Shown in pieces: positions 22,569-28,764 of a stretch of 31,772 bases of DNA. A program made the translations under genes and the position numbers. The DNA is taken from positions 1 through 31,772 of IMG/VR virus record IMGVR_UViG_3300042518_000811; one strand, written 5' to 3'. The notes below the pieces were generated by a model. It saw only the letters and a list, made by a program, of their open reading frames with translations, ran no database searches and was not told the origin of the DNA. This stretch comes from a virus. Numbering within the stretch: the stretch's first letter is position 1; every line of letters begins with the position of its first letter.

Positions 22569-23300
22569 TTACAACAAATCAAACTGACCGACAGGCATCC
22601 GGTCGCTCTTGCGTCGATTGTCCTCGCGCCAGAGCGGCTGAAGGTTTGAGTAGTGATTGACCCGCCGCACGTGCGCGTCATTCGACAGATCAAACGCCGC
22701 AATCGGGATCACGTGGTCAATCTCCCATTCGCCTGCGTTGTGCCATCCCATGCCCCGCCTAAACTTTGATTCGATCCACGCGCGAGCCTCGGCATAGCTA
22801 CAGCCAATCAACTCGTTTGTAGTCAGCGACCGCTTCCCCATGCGCTTGAGCGGTTGTTTGATTCGCCGCGCTTGGCATCGCAGCATCCGCTTGATGCGTT
22901 GTTCCACCGTCAGCATCCGCTTGTGCGCGCCATCCCATAGCTGTGCCTTGGCCGCAACGCCCGGATGCGTTGCGGGTAACCCGTGCCTGTTACGCTCCCG
23001 CAGTATCCAATAGCGCCGACCCCCAAGCAGCACCGCCGATTGCGTGGTCGGAATAGACAACAAAGCATGGCACTTGATGCATGGCCCATATCGTGCGCGC
23101 ATCGCTTCCTGCTTCAGCCCCATGTTGTAGCGTGTGGCACATTGGTTGTTGCAGAACTTCTTGTGAACATCGTCCCTGCCTCGCCTGCGGATTGCGAATC
23201 CTGTGCCGCATAGAAGGCAGCACTTGTGTATCGGCGGCAGCGGCTTCGGGCCACGGCGTTTGGGCGCGTTGACAGCGCCCGACAAGCAAGCATTTCCCAT
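22569..23300 (-). CDS. HNH endonuclease (243 aa)
   Basis: An N-terminal zinc ribbon (CCLLCG at ~27-32, then FCNNQC at ~49-54, and a further CIKC) precedes a basic helical middle and a C-terminal HNH nuclease. The nuclease signature is WEIDHVIPIAAFD with HYSNLQPLWREDNRRKSD, giving the D-H pair and the later N and H-type residues. Such enzymes next to terminase can be homing endonucleases or the packaging-associated HNH nucleases of cos phages. The position upstream of the small terminase favours a packaging role, but the zinc-ribbon layout is also common in free-standing homing enzymes. Confidence 0.8.
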   Translation of the reverse strand: MGNACLSGAVNAPKRRGPKPLPPIHKCCLLCGTGFAIRRRGRDDVHKKFCNNQCATRYNMGLKQEAMRARYGPCIKCHALLSIPTTQSAVLLGGRRYWILRERNRHGLPATHPGVAAKAQLWDGAHKRMLTVEQRIKRMLRCQARRIKQPLKRMGKRSLTTNELIGCSYAEARAWIESKFRRGMGWHNAGEWEIDHVIPIAAFDLSNDAHVRRVNHYSNLQPLWREDNRRKSDRMPVGQFDLL

Positions 23301-23305
23301 GCCCG

Positions 23306-23332
23306 CCCCGTGGTGTCAACGATGCCACGGGG
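23306..23332 (-). repeat. Inverted repeat (stem-loop) upstream of the HNH gene
   Basis: CCCCGTGG (23306-23313) and CCACGGGG (23325-23332) form a perfect 8-bp stem with an 11-nt loop that contains TTGACA. No T tract follows, so it is probably regulatory rather than a terminator. Confidence 0.6.
23314..23319 (-). promoter_or_regulatory. TTGACA start-associated box, 13 nt before the ATG at 23300
   Basis: TTGACAC in the loop of the stem-loop at 23306-23332, 13 nt before the HNH ATG. Here the hexamer could be presented or hidden by RNA folding. Confidence 0.6.
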
Positions 23333-23340
23333 CTTACATT

Positions 23341-23532
23341 TTAGACCGCCGCGACCCCTTGCTCCTGCTCCTGCGCCCTGCGTCTGCGCGCATCCTCCCT
23401 CGCCACCGCATCAAGCAACTGGAATGTCGCCATGCCCTTCAACGCCTTCACGATCTTGCTGTATTGCCTTCCGCCCCGCCCGACATTCCTGCCGAGATAC
23501 TTATGTCCGCTCTGCCTGTATGCCTCCCTCAT
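23341..23532 (-). CDS. Hypothetical basic protein (63 aa)
   Basis: The ATG at 23532 forms an ATGA overlap with the 57-62-aa gene, so I prefer it to the longer frame. The protein is basic and helical (KYLGRNVGRGGRQYSKIVKA, then LLDAVAREDARRRRAQEQ) and could bind nucleic acid. No family is recognised. It is the last gene of the early operon before the HNH gene, separated by the 23306-23332 stem-loop. Confidence 0.6.
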   Translation of the reverse strand: MREAYRQSGHKYLGRNVGRGGRQYSKIVKALKGMATFQLLDAVAREDARRRRAQEQEQGVAAV

Positions 23533-23717
23533 TTCCCCGCCCTCCGATACTCCCGCATATCCCGCCCCAACAACCACCGCAGGCACTCGCCCCCATTGCC
23601 TACGTCCTCGACCTCGACGCACAAGTCAGAGCATTTGCCGTGATCTTGCAGCGCGTTCATAACGAGGCGCGGATCAAGGTTGTTGTCTGCGATCCATCGC
23701 ATAAGCGTCTTGCTCAA
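23529..23717 (-). CDS. Hypothetical protein (62 aa, or 57 aa from the ATG at 23702)
   Basis: A small acidic protein downstream of the DpdA-like gene. The TTG at 23717 would start in a TTGA overlap with the DpdA-like stop; an ATG at 23702 is the alternative. It contains MRWIADNNLDPRLVMNALQD and an acidic, Cys-containing middle (CSDLCVEVEDVGN). No family is recognised. It may belong to the modification cluster by position, but nothing in the sequence says so. Confidence 0.55.
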   Translation of the reverse strand: MSKTLMRWIADNNLDPRLVMNALQDHGKCSDLCVEVEDVGNGGECLRWLLGRDMREYRRAGK

Positions 23718-24355
23718 AGCAAAGCCTCCATGACCATCTGCGGCCTTTTGTCGTTGCGGGTGGACAAGCGCAGGTATCGCTCAAGGCCTGCCAGTTGATC
23801 TTGGTCGCCGCGAAACCAGCCCGTGCCGTCACACGATTCTGCTCCCGCTTCGTGAGCCATCCACAAAAGCCGCTCGGTGTTGACCCGCCCAACGTGGACG
23901 CGAGCATGATGTTCAGTGAAGTGCCGAAGGTTCCGCCATTTCCACTCGGTCGAGCCACCCACAAAGACCACATCCGCCGTTAGCGGCACGTCATCGGTGG
24001 TCATGCCGTCCTGCACTACAAAGGCCAGCGGCACGTTGATGATGTCTTTGATGCGCCTGTGCCACTCGACCCACTTGGCCTTGGTCGCCTCCGCATCGGC
24101 TACCACATCCGGCGCGGCCACCCACATCGGGCGAGCATGAGGGCGCACGCGGTCAAGAAGGTCGATAAACGCCTGCTCGTCCCACTCGCGCTTGTTTAGC
24201 CATGCGCCGAAAGCGCCGTTGTCGAGAGCGTAAGGCATCCAAGACGGTGGCTTTTTCCACGAACCGGGAGAGATCAGCCATCCCAAGCGATTTGGATACT
24301 TGCCGCACAAGTAACCTGCTTCGATGCCGCTGTTATTTGAGGGCATGACCAGCAT
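23714..24355 (-). CDS. dpdA: DpdA-like tRNA-guanine transglycosylase family protein (213 aa)
   Basis: The sequence resembles the phage DpdA (DpdA2-type) branch of the TGT superfamily, which swaps guanine in DNA for a 7-deazaguanine. Ordered blocks are YALDNGAFGAW, AAPDVVADAEATKAKW, LAFVVQDGMT, DVVFVGGSTEWKW, VHVGRVNTERLLWMA and ESCDGTGWFRGD, consistent with strands of a TIM barrel carrying the catalytic and base-binding Asp residues. It is short (213 aa) compared with bacterial TGT. It overlaps the QueC gene by 23 nt. The start is the ATG at 24355; 24346 is also possible. Family recognition is from memory. Confidence 0.6.
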   Translation of the reverse strand: MLVMPSNNSGIEAGYLCGKYPNRLGWLISPGSWKKPPSWMPYALDNGAFGAWLNKREWDEQAFIDLLDRVRPHARPMWVAAPDVVADAEATKAKWVEWHRRIKDIINVPLAFVVQDGMTTDDVPLTADVVFVGGSTEWKWRNLRHFTEHHARVHVGRVNTERLLWMAHEAGAESCDGTGWFRGDQDQLAGLERYLRLSTRNDKRPQMVMEALL

Positions 24356-24947
24356 CGGCAATGGCTTTCAGTCTCACTTGGCACGCACCGCATTGGCCGC
24401 ACGGCTCGTCGCCGCCTGCGTAGCATGACCACGTTTCTTCCAGCGGCACGTTTAGCCGCCATGCAATATCGACCACCTTGGCCTTGGTGCGGACGATGTA
24501 GGGCAAATGCACCTCCATTCGCCGCGTGTGGCAGCACCGCAGGGCAAAATTGAGGTGCTTCATAAAGTCGGCGCGGCAATCGGGATAAACCTCGGCATCG
24601 TCACCGTTGACCGCGCAGGAAACCGCCGTGCATCCGTGCGAAAGCGCATAGCTTGCCGCCATTGCGATCAGCACCATGTTGCGGTTTGGCACTACGGTTG
24701 GCTTACCGACCAGCGGCTCGGTTCCTGTGGTCAGCGCCGACCGCTCAAATAGCTGCGGCGGCAGGGTGATTTTGTCGTAGGCCACGCCCAGCTTGGCGCA
24801 AGTCGCCTCGGCAAACGTCAGTTCTTTGATGTGCCGCTGTCCGTAGTCGTAGAGCAGGCAATGGGCTTTGTGGCCTTGATGCAGAAGGTCGTAAAGCAGG
24901 GTGGTGCTATCCAGCCCGCCCGACATGAGATGAGTGAATTTAGCCAT
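24333..24947 (-). CDS. queC: 7-cyano-7-deazaguanine synthase QueC (204 aa)
   Basis: QueC converts 7-carboxy-7-deazaguanine to preQ0 using ATP and ammonia. The PP-loop motif SGGLDSTT is at residues 9-16, VPNRN at ~86-90, a conserved NGDDAEVYPDCR in the middle, and the zinc-binding Cys175, Cys183, Cys186 and Cys189 (CGQCGAC region) at the C-terminus. Length is close to bacterial QueC. It is not fused to an amidotransferase domain, unlike the Gat-QueC of some phages. It lies between QueD and the DpdA-like gene, 1 nt after the QueD stop. Confidence 0.92.
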   Translation of the reverse strand: MAKFTHLMSGGLDSTTLLYDLLHQGHKAHCLLYDYGQRHIKELTFAEATCAKLGVAYDKITLPPQLFERSALTTGTEPLVGKPTVVPNRNMVLIAMAASYALSHGCTAVSCAVNGDDAEVYPDCRADFMKHLNFALRCCHTRRMEVHLPYIVRTKAKVVDIAWRLNVPLEETWSCYAGGDEPCGQCGACQVRLKAIADAGHALK

Positions 24948-24948
24948 A

Positions 24949-25302
24949 TCAGTTCTTGGTCAGAATCACGTTTGAGGTTGGTGTTTCGCGGACTTCGACG
25001 CGGGAAAGCAGCGGCAATCGCGGCTGCAATTCGCGCCAAAGCCACGCGGCAAGGTTTTCGGCAGTGGTCGCGCATGGCAGGATGTCGTTGAGGTTTCGGT
25101 GATCGAGGGACGCCACGATCGGCTTCACCACGGCGCTGATGTCCGCGTAGTCCTGCACCCATTCGTTAGCGATTGGGCCGCACACGCCGATCAGCACTTC
25201 GTAGCTGTGACCGTGCAGGCGATGGCATTGATGGTCTGCCGGGAGATGCGGCAGCGAGTGAGCCGCCTCAAAGCGGTAGGTTTTAGTGATTTCGTATCTC
25301 AT
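24949..25302 (-). CDS. queD: 6-carboxy-5,6,7,8-tetrahydropterin synthase QueD (117 aa)
   Basis: QueD makes 6-carboxytetrahydropterin from dihydroneopterin triphosphate. Zinc-ligand His15, His30 and His32 are present (FEAAH at ~11-15 and CHRLHGHSYEV at ~26-36), with catalytic Cys26, the Asp-His pair LDHRNLND at ~66-73, and ATTAENLAAWLW plus a final Glu (VREtp, ~104-108). Length is typical (about 120 aa). It precedes QueC in the same operon. FolE and QueE are not seen in this window, so those steps must come from the host or from outside the window. Confidence 0.92.
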   Translation of the reverse strand: MRYEITKTYRFEAAHSLPHLPADHQCHRLHGHSYEVLIGVCGPIANEWVQDYADISAVVKPIVASLDHRNLNDILPCATTAENLAAWLWRELQPRLPLLSRVEVRETPTSNVILTKN

Positions 25303-25306
25303 AAAT

Positions 25307-25837
25307 TCACCACGAATACTCCGCGCTGGCCGTCTCGGCGTTGGTCGGTGCGTCCTTGGGTCGTTCCAGCGTCAGCGTAGAAAAAGCCCGCAGCGGCCCT
25401 TTGTAGCGCCAATGCGGGCGTCCCTCGCCCTTCATGTGCCATTCGTCCGTCATAGCTTCGATTCCGTAGCACCAGCCCTTGACCTCAAAGCCTGCCATCG
25501 GGTCGCAGATGACCAGCACATACCGCCGCCCCGGATCGTCGTTGTCGCGCAGGATCAAGCTCCCGTTAAGGTGCGGAGTTGAGCGCACTTCGATATCCTC
25601 GCCAACGTCTGCTTGATTGTGAAACGTGTTGATCGCCGGGAGGAACGTGCGGCTGAACTTCCGCCCGACTACTAACTCGGCAAGGATGCCGCCAACGTCA
25701 CGTGACATGACCTCGACGAAATCACTTTGGTAAGTCGTGGCGTTATTCATCCCGCCAACCCGCGCTTCCAGATAGCGAAGCTCGGCAACCTTGACGGCCT
25801 CCATGATCGTTGCGAGGCGGAACGGGCGCAGACTCAT
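25307..25837 (-). CDS. Hypothetical protein, PD-(D/E)XK-like pattern (176 aa)
   Basis: I start it at the ATG at 25837 in an ATGA overlap with the coiled-coil gene. The protein has an alpha/beta look with GILAELVVGRKFSRTFLPAI, then NQADVGEDIEVRSTPHLNGS and YVLVICDPMAGFEVKGW. The D-x-G-x-D-IEVR stretch resembles the D-xn-E-x-K core of PD-(D/E)XK nucleases with Arg in place of Lys, so a nuclease or degenerate nuclease fold is possible. It is directly upstream of QueD and could belong to the modification cluster. Function unproven. Confidence 0.55.
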   Translation of the reverse strand: MSLRPFRLATIMEAVKVAELRYLEARVGGMNNATTYQSDFVEVMSRDVGGILAELVVGRKFSRTFLPAINTFHNQADVGEDIEVRSTPHLNGSLILRDNDDPGRRYVLVICDPMAGFEVKGWCYGIEAMTDEWHMKGEGRPHWRYKGPLRAFSTLTLERPKDAPTNAETASAEYSW

Positions 25838-26127
25838 TTGCCCTCCTTCATCATTACGCGAATCCACCCGCCGACCTCAACGTGAATGGCGTTAAGCGAT
25901 TCCTTTGCGGCAGCGAGCAGCTTGCGCGCCTCGTCCCGCTCGCGCTCCATCTGCTCTCCAAAGTTGCGAGCGATAGCCCGTTGCTTACGTAGTCGCAAAA
26001 CCGTGTCCCGCGCCTCGTCGCGCTCGCGCTCCAGTTTGCGAGCAAATTCAACATCTACGCAGTGGAGCTTCGCGCCGCTGACTGAATGAATAAGCTCCTG
26101 CGCGTCTGTTTCGGGTGTGTCTCTCAT
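25834..26127 (-). CDS. Coiled-coil protein (97 aa)
   Basis: A 97-aa protein that is nearly all charged helix: the repeated ERERDEAR motif occurs twice (RKLERERDEARDTVLRLRKQ and QMERERDEARKLLAAAKESL), giving a strong coiled coil. It starts in an ATGA overlap with the replication protein gene and ends in an ATGA overlap with the next gene. Similar short coiled-coil proteins with RERDEAR repeats are common in phage early regions; function unknown. Confidence 0.7.
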   Translation of the reverse strand: MRDTPETDAQELIHSVSGAKLHCVDVEFARKLERERDEARDTVLRLRKQRAIARNFGEQMERERDEARKLLAAAKESLNAIHVEVGGWIRVMMKEGK

Positions 26128-26996
26128 GCCGCCACCCCCACCCCTGCTATGCGCTGCCGCATTTCGCTTATGCTTGCCTTGAGCGCCCGCACCTTTGCCA
26201 TCGGTTCCGCTTTGAGGCGGCGGTCGAAGCTGTCCTCGACCTGTTCCTTGTTCGATGGGTTAGCTTGGATGCGTTCGATTTCCTTGGTTGCTGCGTCAAT
26301 GCGCTGTTGCGTGGCCCATACGCTCTCTGGCGCGGCTTTTCCGTTCCCGTTAGGTCTTCCTGCCCCGTTGCCCCTCCGGGCGCGAATCTGCGAGGCTCGC
26401 GCCATCATGTTCGCCTGCCACTTGACGATGGGGTTGCCGCGATAGTCCGTCCACTGGCCGTAAGGGGTGATGGGTCGGGATTCGTTGTCGTGCCAGATTT
26501 CCTCGGCAATCTCCCGCTCAATCCCTGCTTGCCTCCCCGTCTCTATAAATTCCTCCAAGGTGGGGGTCTGAAAAACCATATGGTTTCCATTTGGTTTGCA
26601 TATAGGTGAAGAGGAAGAGGAAGAGGATGTATTAGGGGAAGGGAGTATGAGGGAAGGGGGGGCGGCTTTCGGCCTCCCCCCTTTGCGCCCGATCTCCCAT
26701 AGGCGAATAATCTGCGCTTGATGCTCGGCGTAGCCGTGCAGCGACCACGTGCCGTCCTCTGCCCCGTCCAGCCACGGCGCGGCGGGGTCGGTCATGGTCG
26801 CCCACAGCAACGCCTCGTCGCCGGGGTATTCCATCACGGCGGCGAGCTTGGTCGGGTTAAGGACGAGGCCCGTGTATTGCCGCTTGATCTTGGCCTGCCC
26901 CCACAAGCGGAGCAGGCCCAAGACCGCCTCGGCCCCGCAAATGCGGTGCAGGCGCTTTGTTTTCCAATGGTCGCAGAAGCTCGGCTCAATCTTCAT
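26124..26996 (-). CDS. Phage replication initiation / replisome organiser-like protein (290 aa)
   Basis: The ATG at 26996 (ATGA overlap with the methyltransferase stop) opens MKIEPSFCDHWKTKRLHRIC, followed by a helical winged-helix-like N-terminal domain (CGAEAVLGLLRLWGQAKIKR and so on to ~120 aa) resembling DnaD/replisome-organiser N-domains. A Ser7 linker (from GAAGAG repeats) leads to a C-terminal domain (GQWTDYRGNPIVKWQANMMA) similar to the DnaD-like C-domain of phage replication proteins, and a final coiled coil. Probably binds the origin and helps load the replicative helicase. The family is inferred from layout. Confidence 0.6.
   Translation of the reverse strand: MKIEPSFCDHWKTKRLHRICGAEAVLGLLRLWGQAKIKRQYTGLVLNPTKLAAVMEYPGDEALLWATMTDPAAPWLDGAEDGTWSLHGYAEHQAQIIRLWEIGRKGGRPKAAPPSLILPSPNTSSSSSSSPICKPNGNHMVFQTPTLEEFIETGRQAGIEREIAEEIWHDNESRPITPYGQWTDYRGNPIVKWQANMMARASQIRARRGNGAGRPNGNGKAAPESVWATQQRIDAATKEIERIQANPSNKEQVEDSFDRRLKAEPMAKVRALKASISEMRQRIAGVGVAA
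26608..26625 (-). repeat. Three tandem GAAGAG hexamers encoding a Ser-run linker
   Basis: Plus strand reads GAAGAG three times in a row followed by GATG; in the coding (minus) frame this gives the Ser run in the interdomain linker of the replication protein. Slipped-strand length variation could change linker length without a frameshift when six bases are gained or lost. Confidence 0.6.
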
Positions 26997-27729
26997 GCCG
27001 CGCCTCCCAAGAGATGCCATGCGAGTCGCACCACTGCGCTGCATTGGCCGTTTCCAATGGCGCGCAATCTGTCCACCCTATCGGCCACCCCATCAGCCAC
27101 TCGCTGAATATCGGGGGCGGCGGTGCGCCAAAAAGCACATCGGCCAAAGCCCCCGGCAGAGAGTGTCGGTTCCCCCAACGCTTGCGGCATTCGCCCTTCC
27201 AGTCCCGTGTGCGCGGGGTCGGATACTTTCGGCCAGAATAAGCCCCAGAATCGCTTGCGCTGATGTGGTGCTCCTGCTTCTTGCGCCGATATAACTCCCC
27301 ACCGACCATTGAACCCCATTGCGGCAAGGTCAGCGAGAACGTTGGCAAGTCCTCCGCGAATAAGTCGCGGACTGTTTTCCACGAACACGTAGCGGGGTCG
27401 AACTTCACCGATAATGCGAGCCATGTGTCGCCATAGCTGCATGGATTCGCCCTCGTAGTCGTTGCCTCCGTTGTGCTGATGTTTGCCAGAGCTATGATCG
27501 GTGCAGGGGAATCCCCCGCTAATGACATCGACCCGTCCGCGCCACGGCTTTCCGTCAAACGTGGTGACGTTGTCCCAGATCGGGAATCGCGGCAGGAATC
27601 CATCCCGCTGTCGGGCAAGCAATACCCGGCGGCAGTAGGGATCAAGCTCGACAGCGCAGACGGTGCGCCATCCAAGCAACTTGCCCCCCAAGATGCCTCC
27701 TCCTGCTCCTGCAAAAAGTGCCAACTCAT
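26986..27729 (-). CDS. Overprinted second reading frame of the methyltransferase locus (247 aa)
   Basis: An ATG at 27729, 4 nt inside the methyltransferase start (GTGAATG), opens a 247-codon frame that ends 7 nt beyond the methyltransferase stop. The conceptual protein carries blocks I know from a phage family often annotated as methyltransferase-related: LALSVKFDPATCSWKT, FSLTLPQWGSMVGGELY, KYPTPRTRDWKGE and IFSEWLMGWPIGWTDC. Each lies opposite a methyltransferase motif in the other frame. It may be a real overprinted protein, or that database family may be a reading-frame artefact. Translation is not shown. Confidence 0.4.
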   Translation of the reverse strand: MSWHFLQEQEEASWGASCLDGAPSALSSLIPTAAGYCLPDSGMDSCRDSRSGTTSPRLTESRGADGSMSLAGDSPAPIIALANISTTEATTTRANPCSYGDTWLALSVKFDPATCSWKTVRDLFAEDLPTFSLTLPQWGSMVGGELYRRKKQEHHISASDSGAYSGRKYPTPRTRDWKGECRKRWGNRHSLPGALADVLFGAPPPPIFSEWLMGWPIGWTDCAPLETANAAQWCDSHGISWEARHED

Positions 27730-27733
27730 TCAC
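26993..27733 (-). CDS. DNA (cytosine-5) methyltransferase (246 aa)
   Basis: Start is the GTG at 27733, in a GTGA overlap with the winged-helix gene. Motif I is LALFAGAGGGILGG (residues 4-17), motif IV GGFPCTDHSS with catalytic Cys77, motif VI VFVENSPR (~117-123), motif VIII GAPHQRKRFW (~154-163), and the C-terminal motif RVDRLRAIGNGQ (IX-X region). Gln after Pro-Cys is replaced by Thr and ENV by ENS, both known variants. The target-recognition region is very short. It may protect phage DNA from host restriction. It overlaps the replication gene by 4 nt. Confidence 0.85.
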   Translation of the reverse strand: MNELALFAGAGGGILGGKLLGWRTVCAVELDPYCRRVLLARQRDGFLPRFPIWDNVTTFDGKPWRGRVDVISGGFPCTDHSSGKHQHNGGNDYEGESMQLWRHMARIIGEVRPRYVFVENSPRLIRGGLANVLADLAAMGFNGRWGVISAQEAGAPHQRKRFWGLFWPKVSDPAHTGLEGRMPQALGEPTLSAGGFGRCAFWRTAAPDIQRVADGVADRVDRLRAIGNGQCSAVVRLAWHLLGGAA

Positions 27734-27987
27734 TTCGTGCCTCCGGTTAGCGAATACTCCGCAATCCGCTTGCCGCTGGCCGTCTCGACCGTGCGCTCCA
27801 CGATTGCCCAACCTTCCCGCCGCAACTCATGGACGCGCGCAGCCAGACGGAAGCATCCGAATAGCTCCAGCGCGTCGAGCGGGGTAAGCCGATGACCCTC
27901 CTGCAAGAAGCGCAGAATGCGGCCCGCTTGTGTCGGACGTTTGTGCGTCTCGGCAGGCGCAAACGTCAGTTCGGGTTGCCAAGTCAT
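27730..27987 (-). CDS. Winged-helix domain protein (85 aa)
   Basis: An 85-aa protein whose main part (QAGRILRFLQEGHRLTPLDA, then LELFGCFRLAARVHELRREG) matches the small winged-helix domain common in phage proteins, with a beta wing at WAIVERTVETASGKRIAEYS. It could be a DNA-binding regulator or replication accessory. It has ATGA/GTGA overlaps with both neighbours, starting in the 60-aa gene and ending in the methyltransferase gene, so all three are translated together. Confidence 0.7.
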   Translation of the reverse strand: MTWQPELTFAPAETHKRPTQAGRILRFLQEGHRLTPLDALELFGCFRLAARVHELRREGWAIVERTVETASGKRIAEYSLTGGTK

Positions 27988-28166
27988 TGCTTACGTCCTC
28001 CCATGTCCCGCAGCTTCGAGGTTGCGTTGTGAAGTTCACGGGTTGTTGCCTCCAACTCCCACGCAAGCCTTTCGCAATGCTCGCGCAGCCAATCCATGTG
28101 CGAGGCAATCGGTGTGTCCTCGTCCGGGGCGAGGCCGTCACAAGCTCGGCGTTCGTCAAGGTTCAT
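27984..28166 (-). CDS. Hypothetical helical protein (60 aa)
   Basis: The ATG at 28166 is in an ATGA overlap with the zinc-ribbon gene and is preferred over an upstream ATG. The 60 residues are acidic at the N-terminus (NLDERRACDGLAPDEDTP) and then form a coiled-coil helix (DWLREHCERLAWELEATTRE). Family not recognised; similar short coiled coils recur in this early region. Confidence 0.6.
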   Translation of the reverse strand: MNLDERRACDGLAPDEDTPIASHMDWLREHCERLAWELEATTRELHNATSKLRDMGGRKQ

Positions 28167-28453
28167 ATTCTGTCCCTCCGATCCTCCCAATCCGTGCGCG
28201 AGCCACAGATTTGTTCTTCCAGCGAAGGCAAGTCAGCGCGCTTGTGCGGCTTTGCCTCGACCTTTTCCGGTTTTGTTTCCTGCGGCATCCCCCAGACGCC
28301 CGCGCCGTTGCAGGCGTAGCAGAGGTTTGTGGGGTAGTAGCCGCGCCATTGCTGCTCTCCGGTCGCGTAGAGGTCGGTCATTCCAGCCTCGCGTCCGTTG
28401 CGGCCCGTGCCGCCGCAGTCCTCGCAGATGTAGCTTTGTGTTCTTGTGGGCAT
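28163..28453 (-). CDS. Zinc-ribbon protein, DnaJ-like CxxCxGxG motifs (96 aa)
   Basis: Two cysteine pairs typical of a DnaJ-type zinc centre: CEDCGGTGRNG at ~10-20 and CYACNGAGVWG at ~45-55, each a CxxCxGxG-like knuckle. The C-terminal part is charged and helical (KPEKVEAKPHKRADLPSLEE). Such short phage zinc proteins are common, and their function is unknown; protein or nucleic acid binding is likely. It starts 3 nt after the SSB-like gene and ends in an ATGA overlap. Confidence 0.7.
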   Translation of the reverse strand: MPTRTQSYICEDCGGTGRNGREAGMTDLYATGEQQWRGYYPTNLCYACNGAGVWGMPQETKPEKVEAKPHKRADLPSLEEQICGSRTDWEDRRDRI

Positions 28454-28456
28454 GGG

Positions 28457-28735
28457 TCAGAACGGATCGTCGCCCTCCGGTTCGCTGTTGCGGTTGCCGC
28501 CGTTGCCGCCTGCGCTTGCCCCTTGGCCCGTGTATCGCCAATTGCCAATAATCTTTCCGCGAACGCCTTTGTCGCGGAGTTCCTTGCTCACGCCTTGCAC
28601 GGCGAATCCGTCATCGCCATATTTTCCTCTGCCGTCTTTGTTTTCAAACAGCACCACGGAAACGATTTTGCCGTTCTTTCCGATGATGATGTGCTCTGGT
28701 TCGATTTCGTAGGTTTTGATGCTAAGACTAATCAT
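28457..28735 (-). CDS. SSB-like ssDNA-binding protein with acidic C-tip (92 aa)
   Basis: Start is the ATG at 28735, directly after the AACACAGAAC motif. The first ~60 residues look beta-rich (SLSIKTYEIEPEHIIIGKNG, KIVSVVLFENKD and so on), followed by a Gly/Asn-rich flexible tail (GQGASAGGNGGNRNSEPE) ending in GDDPF, the acidic-phenylalanine tip typical of bacterial and phage single-strand binding proteins. It sits directly after the ERF annealing protein. The OB-fold itself is not certain from sequence; the tail and neighbours are the main evidence. Confidence 0.55.
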   Translation of the reverse strand: MISLSIKTYEIEPEHIIIGKNGKIVSVVLFENKDGRGKYGDDGFAVQGVSKELRDKGVRGKIIGNWRYTGQGASAGGNGGNRNSEPEGDDPF

Positions 28736-28745
28736 GTTCTGTGTT
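28736..28745 (-). promoter_or_regulatory. AACACAGAAC leader motif before the SSB-like gene
   Basis: An exact 10-mer touching the ATG at 28735 with no spacer, preceded by further A/C-rich sequence (AACACAAACACAAAACG). Confidence 0.6.
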
Positions 28746-28764
28746 CGTTTTGTGTTTGTGTTGA

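Noticed and set aside
1357-23319. TTGACA boxes as -35 elements of sigma70 promoters
   Set aside because: A spacing of 16-18 nt would place the -10 within the first codons of each gene; I find no TATAAT-like sequence there, and transcripts would start inside the coding region.
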